Shown here piece by piece: positions 55,292 through 64,000 of a DNA stretch of 64,000 nt. A program made the position numbers and the translations under genes. Every line of letters starts with the position of its first letter. The first letter of the stretch is position 1. Source of the stretch: JAGLOK01 sp963675575 (GTDB lineage: Bacteria; Bacillota; Clostridia; Christensenellales; UMGS416); the NCBI GenBank assembly GCA_963675575.1, contig OY776378.1:2232001-2296000 (forward strand). The letters are read 5' to 3'. The notes below the pieces were generated by a model. It saw only the letters and a list, made by a program, of their open reading frames with translations, was not told where the DNA came from and did no database searches.

Positions 55292-56668
55292 ATGTCAAAA
55301 TCGCTTATTAAACAGAAGGTGGGTATTAATTTAGTAGAAGGCCCACTTTTTAAAACATTATTGGTGTTTGCAATTCCAATAGTGTTAACAAACCTGGTGC
55401 AACAGTTATACACACTGGTTGACTTAATCATTATAGGCCAGTTTGTTGGCAGCACAGGAACTGTAGGAGTATCTACAGGCGGTGAACTTACCGATTTGAT
55501 GACGCCTATCGCAAATGCTTTTTCCGCTGCTGGACAAATCTACATTGCACAGTTAGTAGGAGCAAAAAACTCCGAGAAATTAAGAGACACAATGGGCACC
55601 TTAATTGGTTTCATGATGCTAGTTTCAATAATAGTGGCTATTGGCGCCGTAGTTTTTAATAAACAAATGTTAAACTTATTAAACTGCCCTGAAGAAGCTT
55701 TTTCCCAAGCCTCATCTTACATGGTTATCACTGCTTTGGGAATGCCTTTTATATTCGGATACAATTGCATTATCGGCATTCTCCGTGGTATGGGAGAGTC
55801 TAAAAAGCCTTTGCTTTTTGTTGTTGTAGCCGCCACTGTAAATATTGCTTTTGACGTTGTTTTAGTCGCGGTGTTCCATTTAGGCGCCGCAGGAACTGCC
55901 GTTGCAACCATCGTTTCACAATTGGGCGCATTCATAGCGGCGTTTATATATATGTATAAAAGACGTGATCATTTCGGATTTGAACTTAAATGGTCGGTTT
56001 TCAAAATAAAGAAAGAACCCTTGCTTATTATTTTGAAGCTGGGGATTCCAATGCTTATAAAAACAATATTGGTTCATTTTGGCATGATTTGGATGCGCGC
56101 AGGCGTAAACTCCTATGGTTTGGTGGCTTCGGCAACAAACAGCATAGGAAATAAAATCTCAAAATTTTTGAATGTATTCACGTCGGGTATCCAAGCCGCA
56201 GCTTCTGCGATGGTCGCGCAAAACTTGGGCGCGAGGAAGCCTGAGCGTGCAAAAAAAGTCGTGTTATACACATGGGCATGTGCCCTAGGCGTTGCAACCT
56301 TCGCTTCATTGGTCTCCATATTTGCCCCGCGTTTCGTCTTTGGAATCTTCACACCTGACCCAGATGTTATAGAATTTGGCGTAACATACCTGAGAATTAT
56401 GATTTTATCTTTCTACCTTTCTTCTACCGTAGGCCCCTTGCAGTCCATGGTAACTGGTTCAGGATTTGCGATGTTGGCCCTTGTTATTGGTATATTGGAC
56501 GGCTTGGTTTGTAGAGTCGGGTTTACGTTAATTTTCGTAAATTGTTTAGATTTGCAGGCCGTGGGATATTTCTGGGGAAATGCCTTTGCGCGTTCACTTC
56601 CGGCAATTATATGCTTCATATACTTCTTCGGAGGCAAATGGAGAACAAGGAAACTTCTTTATGAGTGA
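55292..56668 (+). CDS. MATE-family efflux transporter
   Basis: A 458-residue membrane protein with 12 predicted helices in two related halves; LLVFAIPIVLTNLVQQLYTL and VSTGGELTDLMTPI are typical of the DinF/NorM branch. It would export drugs or metabolites using a Na+ or H+ gradient. AAGGATAA precedes the ATG. Single-gene unit ended by a bidirectional terminator. Confidence 0.93.
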   Translation: MSKSLIKQKVGINLVEGPLFKTLLVFAIPIVLTNLVQQLYTLVDLIIIGQFVGSTGTVGVSTGGELTDLMTPIANAFSAAGQIYIAQLVGAKNSEKLRDTMGTLIGFMMLVSIIVAIGAVVFNKQMLNLLNCPEEAFSQASSYMVITALGMPFIFGYNCIIGILRGMGESKKPLLFVVVAATVNIAFDVVLVAVFHLGAAGTAVATIVSQLGAFIAAFIYMYKRRDHFGFELKWSVFKIKKEPLLIILKLGIPMLIKTILVHFGMIWMRAGVNSYGLVASATNSIGNKISKFLNVFTSGIQAAASAMVAQNLGARKPERAKKVVLYTWACALGVATFASLVSIFAPRFVFGIFTPDPDVIEFGVTYLRIMILSFYLSSTVGPLQSMVTGSGFAMLALVIGILDGLVCRVGFTLIFVNCLDLQAVGYFWGNAFARSLPAIICFIYFFGGKWRTRKLLYE

Positions 56669-56716
56669 GATATGCAGAAATAATTTATATAAACAATAAA
56701 CCTTCTCCTTTTTACC

Positions 56717-56751
56717 AAAAGACCTGCCTCCGTACGGATTGCAGGTCTTTT
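56717..56751. terminator. Bidirectional terminator between MATE gene and flavin-reductase genes
   Basis: AAAAGACCTGC (56717-56727) pairs perfectly with GCAGGTCTTTT (56741-56751), and T-rich DNA follows on the + strand. It ends the MATE transcript and can serve the convergent - strand genes. Confidence 0.82.
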
Positions 56752-56823
56752 CATTTTGCTTAATATTTTATGATTTTTATCCGAATGAATTGACAAATTA
56801 TAGCCTGTTTTATTGGCAAAACC

Positions 56824-57336
56824 CTATTCCTTCGCCAGCACCTTAACGACCTCGCCATAATAGATCCGGTGCAAGTCGGGCTCTGGCCCATAGAACTTAT
56901 TGAAAACTTCCTGGTCATCTATGTTTTCAAGCACAACGTCCGTATGGTAAAGCTTCCTGCAAACAATGATAAGGTCAGCTTCTTCAAATGCAGCCGTGTC
57001 ATCTAAATACATAGGCGTCAGCCCCGATTCTTTGATCTTGTCACATTCATCGCCATGCAGTGTGCCACAAATTTTCAGCGTATCCTGATAAGCCTCCCCA
57101 TAGTAAGATACAGTGAAGGTATCGTTGGCTTCAGTGAATTTGCGGGTATGACGTTTTGTTCGGACACAAATAGACAGCGCTTGCTTGCCCCAAAAACGGC
57201 CAAAGCTCAAAGAACCCATTGTCATCATGTTGAACCCATTTTCCTTTGTGCCCGCAGCCATCAGTGCCCATTTTTCCATGAACATAGTAAAATCGCCGAC
57301 ATCAACATCTTTTATCTGTATCTCTTTAAACGCCAT
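56824..57336 (-). CDS. Flavin-reductase-like FMN-binding protein, copy 1
   Basis: About 170 residues from ATG 57336 (GAGGAAC 6 nt upstream). The split-barrel flavin-reductase fold is suggested by ENGFNMMTMGSLSFGRFWGK, ALSICVRTKRHTRKF, DTFTVSYYG and the C-terminal HRIYYGEVVKVL. Family members bind FMN and reduce it or act as small oxidoreductases. It is the last of three tandem paralogues; spacing to the next is 41 bp. Confidence 0.87.
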   Translation of the reverse strand: MAFKEIQIKDVDVGDFTMFMEKWALMAAGTKENGFNMMTMGSLSFGRFWGKQALSICVRTKRHTRKFTEANDTFTVSYYGEAYQDTLKICGTLHGDECDKIKESGLTPMYLDDTAAFEEADLIIVCRKLYHTDVVLENIDDQEVFNKFYGPEPDLHRIYYGEVVKVLAKE

Positions 57337-57377
57337 CACCGTTCCTCATAATCCCATATATTTTCTAATAGTTATAC

Positions 57378-57890
57378 TTATTCTTTGGCAAGAACTTTCA
57401 CAATCTCTCCGTAATAGATGCGGTGCATACTGGTCTCGCGGGTGTAGTAGTGATCGAACGCTTGCTGATCATCAATGTTTTCTCGCACAACGTCCGCATG
57501 GTAAAGCTTCTTGCAAATGAAGATAATATTTGCTTCTTCAAATGCCACAGTTTTGTATAAAAACATTGGAGTCAATCCCGACTCCTTTACCTTGTCACAC
57601 TCATTGCCATGAAGCTTGCCACAAATTTCAAGAGCTTTATGGTTAGCCTCTCCGTAGTATGATAGTGTGAAAATTTCGTTATCATCGGTAAACTTGCGAG
57701 TGTAGCGGCTCTCCCGAACACAGATTGTCATCGCCTGCTTGCCCCAAAATCGACCGTAGCTGACAGCCCTCATCGTCATCATGTTAAATCCGGTTTCTTC
57801 TGTGCCTGCCGACAGAAGTGTCCATTCCCTTGTGAATATCGTAAACTGACTGATATCCACCTCATTTATTGGTATTTCTTTAAAACTCAT
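57378..57890 (-). CDS. Flavin-reductase-like FMN-binding protein, copy 2
   Basis: A 170-residue paralogue of the flanking genes: ETGFNMMTMRAVSYGRFWGK, AMTICVRESRYTRKF, EIFTLSYYGEA and MHRIYYGEIVKVLAKE. It is closer to copy 1 than to copy 3 by eye, sharing the C-terminal KVLAKE and the FNMMTM stretch. Substrate range cannot be read from sequence. Confidence 0.87.
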   Translation of the reverse strand: MSFKEIPINEVDISQFTIFTREWTLLSAGTEETGFNMMTMRAVSYGRFWGKQAMTICVRESRYTRKFTDDNEIFTLSYYGEANHKALEICGKLHGNECDKVKESGLTPMFLYKTVAFEEANIIFICKKLYHADVVRENIDDQQAFDHYYTRETSMHRIYYGEIVKVLAKE

Positions 57891-57932
57891 ATAGAATCAC
57901 CTCAAAGCATTGTCTTAAACAATCTTTCCTTT

Positions 57933-58442
57933 TCATTGCTTGGTATGCACTTGAACTACTTCACCGAAGTAGATACTGTGCAAGTCTCCGTTGCGGTAGC
58001 AACCTTCGAATGCTTCCCTACTGTCCACATTCTCTTCTGCCATATCCGCATGATAAAGCTTCTTACATACAAAAACCAGACTGGCCTCCTCAAACGCCAC
58101 TGCTCCGTCAAAAAACGCTGGCGTAAGTCCCGCTTCTTTGACTTTGTCACAATCCTTACCGGATAGCTTTCCACAAATCTCCAGAGCCTCGTGCCTGTTC
58201 TGTGGATAAAACGACACAGTGAATGTATCACTCTCCGTCATAAACTTATGAGTATAGCGGCTCTTTCGGACATAAACAGAAATAGCATCCTTACGCCAAA
58301 AACAGCCAAACCCACCCCAGCTCACCGTCATCGTATTGTAACCGCCATCTTGTGTGCCTGCAGTAAGCAGCGCCCATTCCTGCTGAATCTTTGTGAATGG
58401 GTTGATATCTAAATCCCCAACTTCAATCTCTTTGAATGACAT
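57933..58442 (-). CDS. Flavin-reductase-like FMN-binding protein, copy 3
   Basis: About 169 residues from ATG 58442 (AGGAGA upstream); a TTG at 58460 is the longer alternative. It has the same fold pattern (DGGYNTMTVSWGGFGCFWRK, AISVYVRKSRYTHKF, DTFTVSFYPQ, LHSIYFGEVVQVH) and is the most diverged of the three. It is transcribed first, so the promoter of the set should lie in 58443-58957. Confidence 0.87.
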   Translation of the reverse strand: MSFKEIEVGDLDINPFTKIQQEWALLTAGTQDGGYNTMTVSWGGFGCFWRKDAISVYVRKSRYTHKFMTESDTFTVSFYPQNRHEALEICGKLSGKDCDKVKEAGLTPAFFDGAVAFEEASLVFVCKKLYHADMAEENVDSREAFEGCYRNGDLHSIYFGEVVQVHTKQ

Positions 58443-58957
58443 TTCATTTCTCCTCAACAATAATTATGTTAGCTATTATACAGGAATAAAGTTGATGTTA
58501 AAAGGTGCAATTGATAGCTAAGTTGCATTTGTCTGCGTTTTCATTGAAAGCAAACAGTTTTTATTATGCATATATCCATAGTTTATGGGGTTTTCTAGCA
58601 ATCCCGTTTCAGGTCATGGGTAGCTTGACCGCTTTTACAGATCTATCGCTTTAGCTCTCCCGATTTATGCATATTTTGCCCTTGCAATTGATATATTGTC
58701 TAAATTTTTTGCTATATAGCGAATCTCTTAACATCCGACAATAATCAAAATAGTTTCGATTGATTTTTATGGACAAGCAATTTTTAAAATGATACCATAA
58801 TAGAAGAATATTGAATAACTTGATACAATTATTTCAAATTGTTTATCCTTAAAATTTCAAATTCATTTTGGATATAAGGATGCTTGATTATGCTTGCATT
58901 TGCAATAATTACAATAGTTTTGAAATAAAATCCGTACCCGAATTGAAAAACTAAATT
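58443..58957. other. Divergent intergenic region
   Basis: About 0.5 kb with promoters for the flavin-reductase set (-) and the GT39-like gene (+). A small palindrome TTGCA-TT-TGCAA lies at 58894-58905. No gene or strong hairpin seen. Confidence 0.5.
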
Positions 58958-60498
58958 ATGATGAAAAAATTAATTAATGAAAACAGAAAATATCTTATTA
59001 TTATCTTCTACGCAACAGTTTCGCTTCTGCTGTGTTCAAAGTCTTCCCCTCTTTACCATTTTAATGATTGGGTAGACGCGAACTCTTTTTTCACCGTTGG
59101 TAAGTCCATGTTCCATGGGATGACGCCGTATAAAGATATATTTGAGCAAAAAGGCCCGATGCTGTATCTGATACACGGCTTGGGATATCTGATTTCCAAT
59201 ACTACCTTCTACGGAGTATTTGTATTTGAAGCCGGCGCGTTTGCCATTACTTTAGTGTTCGCATACAAGCTGCTAAAGCTCTTTTTCAATGAGAATATAG
59301 CCTTGCTCGGCGTTTTTGCATTGCCTATATTAATTTTAGGAGCCAAATATTTTGCTCAAGGGGACAGTGCGGAGGAATACTTGCTGTGCGCTCAAATGGT
59401 GAGCTTGTATTATATCTTAAAGTATTTTAAAGAAGATTATCCGGAGAAAAAATGCAACAATAAATATATGCTGATTCACGGAGCGCTCTTTCTTCTGCCT
59501 CGCTCCTCATCAAATATAATATCGCTGTTTTTTGGACACTTCCGATATTCGTAATATTTATATCTCTTTTGGTCAATAAGCAGTATAAAGACATTTTGAA
59601 AAATCTATTGATGTTTTTTGCTGGCTGCGCGCTAGTGTTGGTGCCATGGATAATATACTTTGCAATAAGCGGAGCATTGAGCGATTTTATCGAAGTTTAT
59701 TTCCTGTTCAACGCAAAGTACTATACTAATTCTAATAATAATATAACCGGAATAGTCTCTCTTGTTTTAGTTTTGCTTAAAAACGGTATATTTCTGTTTA
59801 ATAAATTTAAGCTTGAATATAGTGTCTTGATAATCGGACTGCTGTATTTCATCTTCTTTTCAAAAAAAATCAAATGGTGGCAAAGGCTACTTATCACTGC
59901 AAACTTTGGCGTGGTCTTTGGCGCCATATTTTTTAACGGCACAGGACACGTGTACTATTCAATGGGAATATCGGTTTTTTTGATATTTGGAATAATGGCG
60001 CTATGCAAGCTATTAGAACTTTCAAAGCTCCCTATTAAAAGCTATGTTATAGTATTAGTTGCCGTCATGGCTCTGTTTTCAACAGTGTACAGAAATCCAA
60101 ATTATAAAGAATCAAAACTTTGGGCAAAAGAAAACAAAAGCAGTGCGGTTCAAATTGAATTCGCACGGCTTATGAATGAAACCAAGAATCCCACTTTGCT
60201 TAACTACGGATTTCTTGATGGCGGGTTCTTTACTGTAGCTGATATAGTGCCAAATATACGATATTTCCAAAGGCAAAATAAAATCTATGAGACCTACCCG
60301 GAAAACAGGTTGGAACATGAAAGATATATACGAGAAAAGGTAGTAGACTACATTGTGCGTAGGATTAAAAAGGACTACTATACGGGCGAACTCGAAGATG
60401 TCCCCTATCTTTCTGAAAACTATAAGCTAATAGCCCAGCAAGAGCAATTCTTTGAAGGATATGATTTCATCTATTTCTTATACAGGGTGAAAGATTAG
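58958..60498 (+). pseudogene. GT39/ArnT-like membrane glycosyltransferase, broken by a frameshift
   Basis: Two consecutive frames encode one polytopic membrane protein. The first (58958-59554) has the GT-C start: NDWVDANSFFTVGKSMFHGMTPYKDIFEQKGPML-like segments with the Asp and Glu pair. After about 59480-59495 the protein continues in the -1 frame as SASLLIKYNIAVFWTLPIFV and runs to 60498 without further damage. A single deleted base (or two inserted) explains this. The intact product would be about 510 residues and would transfer a sugar from a polyprenyl carrier. A sequencing error or phase variation is possible; the rest of the frame is not decayed. Confidence 0.75.
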
Positions 60499-61466
60499 TT
60501 TAGATATCCCTCATCATAAAGGCGCTCAATAAAAATTGCTGTGAACAAGTCCATTCCCTTGCCTTTATTTAGATGATTGTTGTCAAAAAAAAGTGTTAAG
60601 TCATCTTTAAACCGTTCATCATGCGAATAGTCCCAATAATCAAGTTCGAATTCGTTGACTACTTCATTTGTTAAAGCATAATATTCATCATAAAACCCAT
60701 GTTGAAAATCATCAGCATCATTATAATATGAAGTAAACGGAGTGGTTATAAGGAGCGGCCGACAGCTGCGCTCAATACAAAACTCTATTATTTCCTTTAA
60801 TTTATCTACGCCATAATCGTTTACGCCTTTATCAAAATCTTTCGAATGCCCGTAGACATTTATATCATTCTCACTTAGAAATCCTTCTAGGTTTACCAAA
60901 CCGTCAGAACTAGTATATTTATTTTGATTATACTGTTCCTCATAGTTTTTTATAGCAAAGGTATCATCTTTTATAATATACTTTAGTTGCTCATTTTTGA
61001 TAGTTAATATGGGCAGCCATTTGTATTTTATAGCATCAATTATATCAAATTCTTCAATAAGGCTTAGCCTCAATATCGGATAATAAAATCGTCTCTCACG
61101 AATTTTTATGGATTCCTTTTCGTAGTCCTCATAATAGTCAAAATACGATATCGGTATAATTACTATACATCCCGGGGCTAAATTAGCGCTATATTGCTTA
61201 AGCATATTAAGCCCATACATGAATGATTGCGCGGGCACTGCAAAGTTAAAACCCGTAATTCCCTCAAATTCATCATAGTTTATTGCAAACTGTGTATGAG
61301 ATGACCCGATATTGCATATCTGAATATCACTGGGCACGTCTTTCATGCGATAGCTTTCACCTGCTACTTGGTATACTTGAGTGGATACCCATCGATGATT
61401 TGCATATAGCAATACAGAAAATATTATCAGCATGTATATTGCGAATTTTACAAGAAATTTTTTCAT
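60495..61466 (-). CDS. SGNH/DltD-like membrane-anchored protein, MBOAT partner 1
   Basis: A 323-residue protein with one N-terminal helix (about 4-22) and an extracytoplasmic domain. NIGSSHTQF (Ser55/56) and C-terminal DNNHLN (Asp295, His298) match the Ser and Asp-x-x-His of SGNH acyl-transfer enzymes such as AlgJ, AlgX and DltD. It lies 2 bp after the MBOAT gene and probably moves the acyl group onto the surface polymer. Its end overlaps the convergent GT39-like gene by 4 bp. Confidence 0.82.
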   Translation of the reverse strand: MKKFLVKFAIYMLIIFSVLLYANHRWVSTQVYQVAGESYRMKDVPSDIQICNIGSSHTQFAINYDEFEGITGFNFAVPAQSFMYGLNMLKQYSANLAPGCIVIIPISYFDYYEDYEKESIKIRERRFYYPILRLSLIEEFDIIDAIKYKWLPILTIKNEQLKYIIKDDTFAIKNYEEQYNQNKYTSSDGLVNLEGFLSENDINVYGHSKDFDKGVNDYGVDKLKEIIEFCIERSCRPLLITTPFTSYYNDADDFQHGFYDEYYALTNEVVNEFELDYWDYSHDERFKDDLTLFFDNNHLNKGKGMDLFTAIFIERLYDEGYLN

Positions 61467-61468
61467 AT

Positions 61469-62941
61469 CTAAAACTGGAAGTAGATAAATTGAGCGGTGT
61501 TGTCACTCGTTGCAAACTTAAAGATAATAATCAGAGAAATTATTATATAAAAGCTCCATCTAAAGAGAACACTGCGTTTATTAAAACTTTCAAAGTGCCC
61601 CTCGCCCTTTTCGCGCTTGGACCAGATAATAAGCATTAAAAATACTCCTAGAGCAATAGGCAAAAATACACTGATAAAGTTTAAGCCTACATCATTTCTA
61701 ACCATATTTAGATAGGCTGGGCTCAGCCAATTACCTATATCATTAAACAAATGTCCTACTATATAGAACGCATCATTTATAGAGTTTGCACGGAAGAATA
61801 TCCACGCAAAGCAAACAATAATAAATGTCGCAATTATGCTTAGCACTTTCTTTAGACGGGGTGACTTTGGCATAATTACAATATTTCTTTTTTTAAACAG
61901 AGATGCTATAGCTTCTTCAAGCATGCGTATAAAGCCATGAATCGAGCCCCAAAGCACAAACGTCCAGTTAGCGCCATGCCACAGCCCGCTAAGCAAAAAT
62001 GTCACAAATACGTTGAAATAGTGGCGCGCTTTTTTAACTCTGTTTCCGCCAAGAGGAATATAAACATAGTCCCTAAACCAAGTGGAAAGTGATATGTGCC
62101 ATCTTGCCCAAAAGTCACTTATCGAAACAGCGAAATAAGGCTGTCTGAAGTTTTCCATCAAGTCTATTCCCATTATTTGAGCGCACCCTATAGCTATGTT
62201 TGTATAACCCGCAAAGTCGCAATATATTTGGAGCGCAAAGCCCAGAGTAGCTATTATAAATGCGAGTCCTCCAAAATTGTGAGGAGAATTATAAACATTG
62301 TTCACCACTACGGCTATTGTATCTGCAATGACTATCTTCTGCAAAAAGCCCCACAACATTCTCTGCATGCCACTCTTTGCCTTATCGTAGTTAAAGATAT
62401 GCTCTTTTCTAAACTGAGGCAGTAATCTGTCAGAACGCTCTATCGGGCCTGCCACAAGCTGTGGAAAGTATGAAACATACAGTGCGAAATACCCCAAATG
62501 CCGCTCAGCCTTGCGTTTTCTTTTGTAAACGTCAATCGTATAGCTCATTGTTTGAAATGTGTAAAACGAAATGCCCATCGGCAAAAGCAATGAAAAATTC
62601 TTTATAGGATATTCAATGCCATTACCAATCAGCGTTGCGATTGATTCATTTACAAAATTAAAATATTTGAAAACAAACAGCAACCCGAGATTTACTACGA
62701 TGCTAACCATTAGACAAGCTTTTCGCTTTTTATCGCTATCCGTTTTATCCATTTGTATTGACATGGTATAATCTATTAAGGTAGATACGATAATCAATAT
62801 AATATATTCCGCGCGCCATGCCATATAAAATATATAGCTGGAAATAAGTAACATAATCCATCGGTATCTATGCGGAATAAGAAAATACAGAATTATCACT
62901 ATTGGAAAAAATATTATAAATTCATATGAATTAAAAAGCAT
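61469..62941 (-). CDS. MBOAT-family O-acyltransferase (AlgI/DltB-like)
   Basis: A 490-residue membrane protein with about 11 helices. The family core is complete: LPMGISFYTFQTMSY, WHISLSTWFRDYVYIPLGG and the conserved LSGLWHGANWTFVLWGSIHG with His322 and catalytic His335. It passes an acyl group, usually acetyl, across the membrane to an outer partner. The start has AAGGACG upstream. It sits between two related SGNH-like partners, so the final acceptor could differ between them. Confidence 0.93.
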   Translation of the reverse strand: MLFNSYEFIIFFPIVIILYFLIPHRYRWIMLLISSYIFYMAWRAEYIILIIVSTLIDYTMSIQMDKTDSDKKRKACLMVSIVVNLGLLFVFKYFNFVNESIATLIGNGIEYPIKNFSLLLPMGISFYTFQTMSYTIDVYKRKRKAERHLGYFALYVSYFPQLVAGPIERSDRLLPQFRKEHIFNYDKAKSGMQRMLWGFLQKIVIADTIAVVVNNVYNSPHNFGGLAFIIATLGFALQIYCDFAGYTNIAIGCAQIMGIDLMENFRQPYFAVSISDFWARWHISLSTWFRDYVYIPLGGNRVKKARHYFNVFVTFLLSGLWHGANWTFVLWGSIHGFIRMLEEAIASLFKKRNIVIMPKSPRLKKVLSIIATFIIVCFAWIFFRANSINDAFYIVGHLFNDIGNWLSPAYLNMVRNDVGLNFISVFLPIALGVFLMLIIWSKREKGEGHFESFNKRSVLFRWSFYIIISLIIIFKFATSDNTAQFIYFQF

Positions 62942-62960
62942 TCGTCCTTCTCCCCCAAAC

Positions 62961-63947
62961 TTAATCTCTTTTTAAATAGCCTTCATTTATCGCTCTGTTT
63001 ATAACTATATCCGAAAACAATTTTGTTCCTACCTTATTTAAATGATCATCATCATAAAATAAAAACAAATCCTCGGAGAACTCATCTGAATGCGAATAGT
63101 CCCAATAAGGAATGTCATATTCTTCAGATATTTCATCAGTAATAGAGTAAAAACTTTCGAAAAACGAATCATCAAAAACTTCTGCTTCATTATAAATGTC
63201 TGAAAAAGGAGTTGTTATAAGTACGCACTTATAGCCGGTTTTTTGGCAGTACTCTATCATTTCCTTTAGCTTGTCTATTGATATTTGGCTTATACCTCTG
63301 GAGAAATTTACTGCATGTTGATTTACTGTTTTATCCCTCTCTTTTATAAGCCTTTCCATATCAATCTCGCCGGTATTTTCGTCAATAAATCTGCTTTTTT
63401 CAAATACTTTATCGTAGTCTTCAATTGACTGTTTATCTTCTTTAAATAAATATTTAATTTGGTCTTGTCTTATATAAAATATTGACAGCCATTTATATTC
63501 CAGCGCCAGTTCAAATGACTTATTTTTAATATAGCGATAGTCTAAGAAATTATAATATATGTATTCCTTATCTAAAAACATTTGTTCATCAAAATATTGA
63601 TAATAGCTAAAATAAGATATTGGGATGAATACAACACAATCTTTTTCAAGATTCTTTCTATTTTGCTTTATCATTTGCAAATCATAATAAAACATCTGTA
63701 TTGGTCTGCCAAAATTAAATCCAGTATATCCTTCAGGAAGATTATCATAATTGAAATCAATCATTCCATGAGATGACCCAACATTACAAATATCAATTGA
63801 TTTTGGAGGATTAATAGTCTTAAACTTTTCATCCTCAAGCAAATAGGCTTGTGTGCCTTGCCATCTTGCATTCAATAGTGCAATTATCGCAAATACAATA
63901 AAAATATATAATAATAATTTCAAAACAAACTTTTTCATAGATAGCAT
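62961..63947 (-). CDS. SGNH/DltD-like membrane-anchored protein, MBOAT partner 2
   Basis: A 328-residue paralogue of the 60495 gene with the same plan: N-terminal helix (about 7-25), NVGSSHGMIDF (Ser58/59) and C-terminal YDDDHLNK (His302). Start at 63947 or four codons inside at 63938 (MKKFVLK); neither has a strong ribosome site. It precedes the MBOAT gene by 19 bp. The product should be an outer acyltransferase subunit for a surface glycan. Confidence 0.82.
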   Translation of the reverse strand: MLSMKKFVLKLLLYIFIVFAIIALLNARWQGTQAYLLEDEKFKTINPPKSIDICNVGSSHGMIDFNYDNLPEGYTGFNFGRPIQMFYYDLQMIKQNRKNLEKDCVVFIPISYFSYYQYFDEQMFLDKEYIYYNFLDYRYIKNKSFELALEYKWLSIFYIRQDQIKYLFKEDKQSIEDYDKVFEKSRFIDENTGEIDMERLIKERDKTVNQHAVNFSRGISQISIDKLKEMIEYCQKTGYKCVLITTPFSDIYNEAEVFDDSFFESFYSITDEISEEYDIPYWDYSHSDEFSEDLFLFYDDDHLNKVGTKLFSDIVINRAINEGYLKRD

Positions 63948-64000
63948 TTATTTTATTATAATATTCTAAAACATACAAGTTATTCTCGCTTATTATACGC

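Noticed and set aside
59520..59555. Programmed -1 frameshift at the T6 run (about 59529-59534) in the GT39-like gene
   Set aside because: The conserved LLIKYN-type residues lie before the T-run in the second frame, so the frame must change upstream of it. The run cannot be the shift site.
1..64000. CRISPR arrays, tRNA or rRNA genes, intact transposases, prophage genes
   Set aside because: No regularly spaced repeats, no cloverleaf or rRNA core sequences, and no recombinase, transposase or phage structural proteins were seen among the frames.

Overview
The window is AT-rich DNA from a low-GC Gram-positive anaerobe, most likely a member of the Clostridia. The evidence is consistent: AGGAGG-type ribosome binding sites, many lipoprotein solute-binding proteins, a YesM/YesN-type two-component pair, tightly packed operons with ATGA or GTGA overlaps, and several TTG or GTG starts. 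No rRNA, tRNA, CRISPR array, intact insertion sequence or phage module was seen. The species cannot be named from the sequence.

Layout, left to right. (1) 1-2788: a histidine kinase cut by the left edge and its AraC-type response regulator. (2) 3683-13937: a surface-polysaccharide locus with glycosyltransferases of GT-B, GT2 and GT-C type, a flippase, a DUF2304 protein, a DUF115/MptE-like protein, a PP-loop ATPase-like protein and, alone on the + strand, a polysaccharide pyruvyl transferase. (3) 14464-30367: a sugar or sugar-acid operon of about 15 kb under a FadR-type regulator. It has two ribose-type ABC importers, a KDG-kinase-like kinase, KDPG aldolase, a zinc dehydrogenase, a 2-hydroxyacid dehydrogenase, a cyclase-family hydrolase, an RraA-type protein, a DUF4432 mutarotase-like protein and two VOC proteins. 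(4) 30983-36339: a TauABC-like importer with an amidohydrolase and a divergent LacI regulator. (5) 36477-45170: a small membrane protein, then an Opp/Dpp peptide-type importer with an MBL-fold hydrolase and a divergent LysR regulator. (6) 45292-48713: a ceramidase-like protein and two tandem Gfo/Idh/MocA paralogues. (7) 49239-54372: a trehalose operon (OtsA-OtsB fusion, GH65 phosphorylase, beta-phosphoglucomutase). (8) 54589-54881: a candidate free-standing structured RNA with its own promoter and terminator. (9) 55292-58442: a MATE transporter and three tandem flavin-reductase-like genes. (10) 58958-63947: a frameshifted GT39-like membrane protein, then an MBOAT O-acyltransferase between two SGNH-like partner proteins, suggesting envelope glycan acylation.

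Most of the window is about finding and importing carbon sources. Each importer sits with its own enzymes and a local regulator (GntR, LacI, LysR). The two ends deal with the cell surface. In all three operons where a solute-binding-protein gene has a gene downstream of it, a stem-loop without a U-tract separates the two, which suggests a shared way of setting binding-protein mRNA levels apart from the rest.

The least-explained items are the structured RNA at about 54.6-54.85 kb, a Gfo/Idh paralogue that has lost two catalytic residues, the sugar-acid operon with no recognisable dehydratase, and the tandem flavin-reductase-like triplet.
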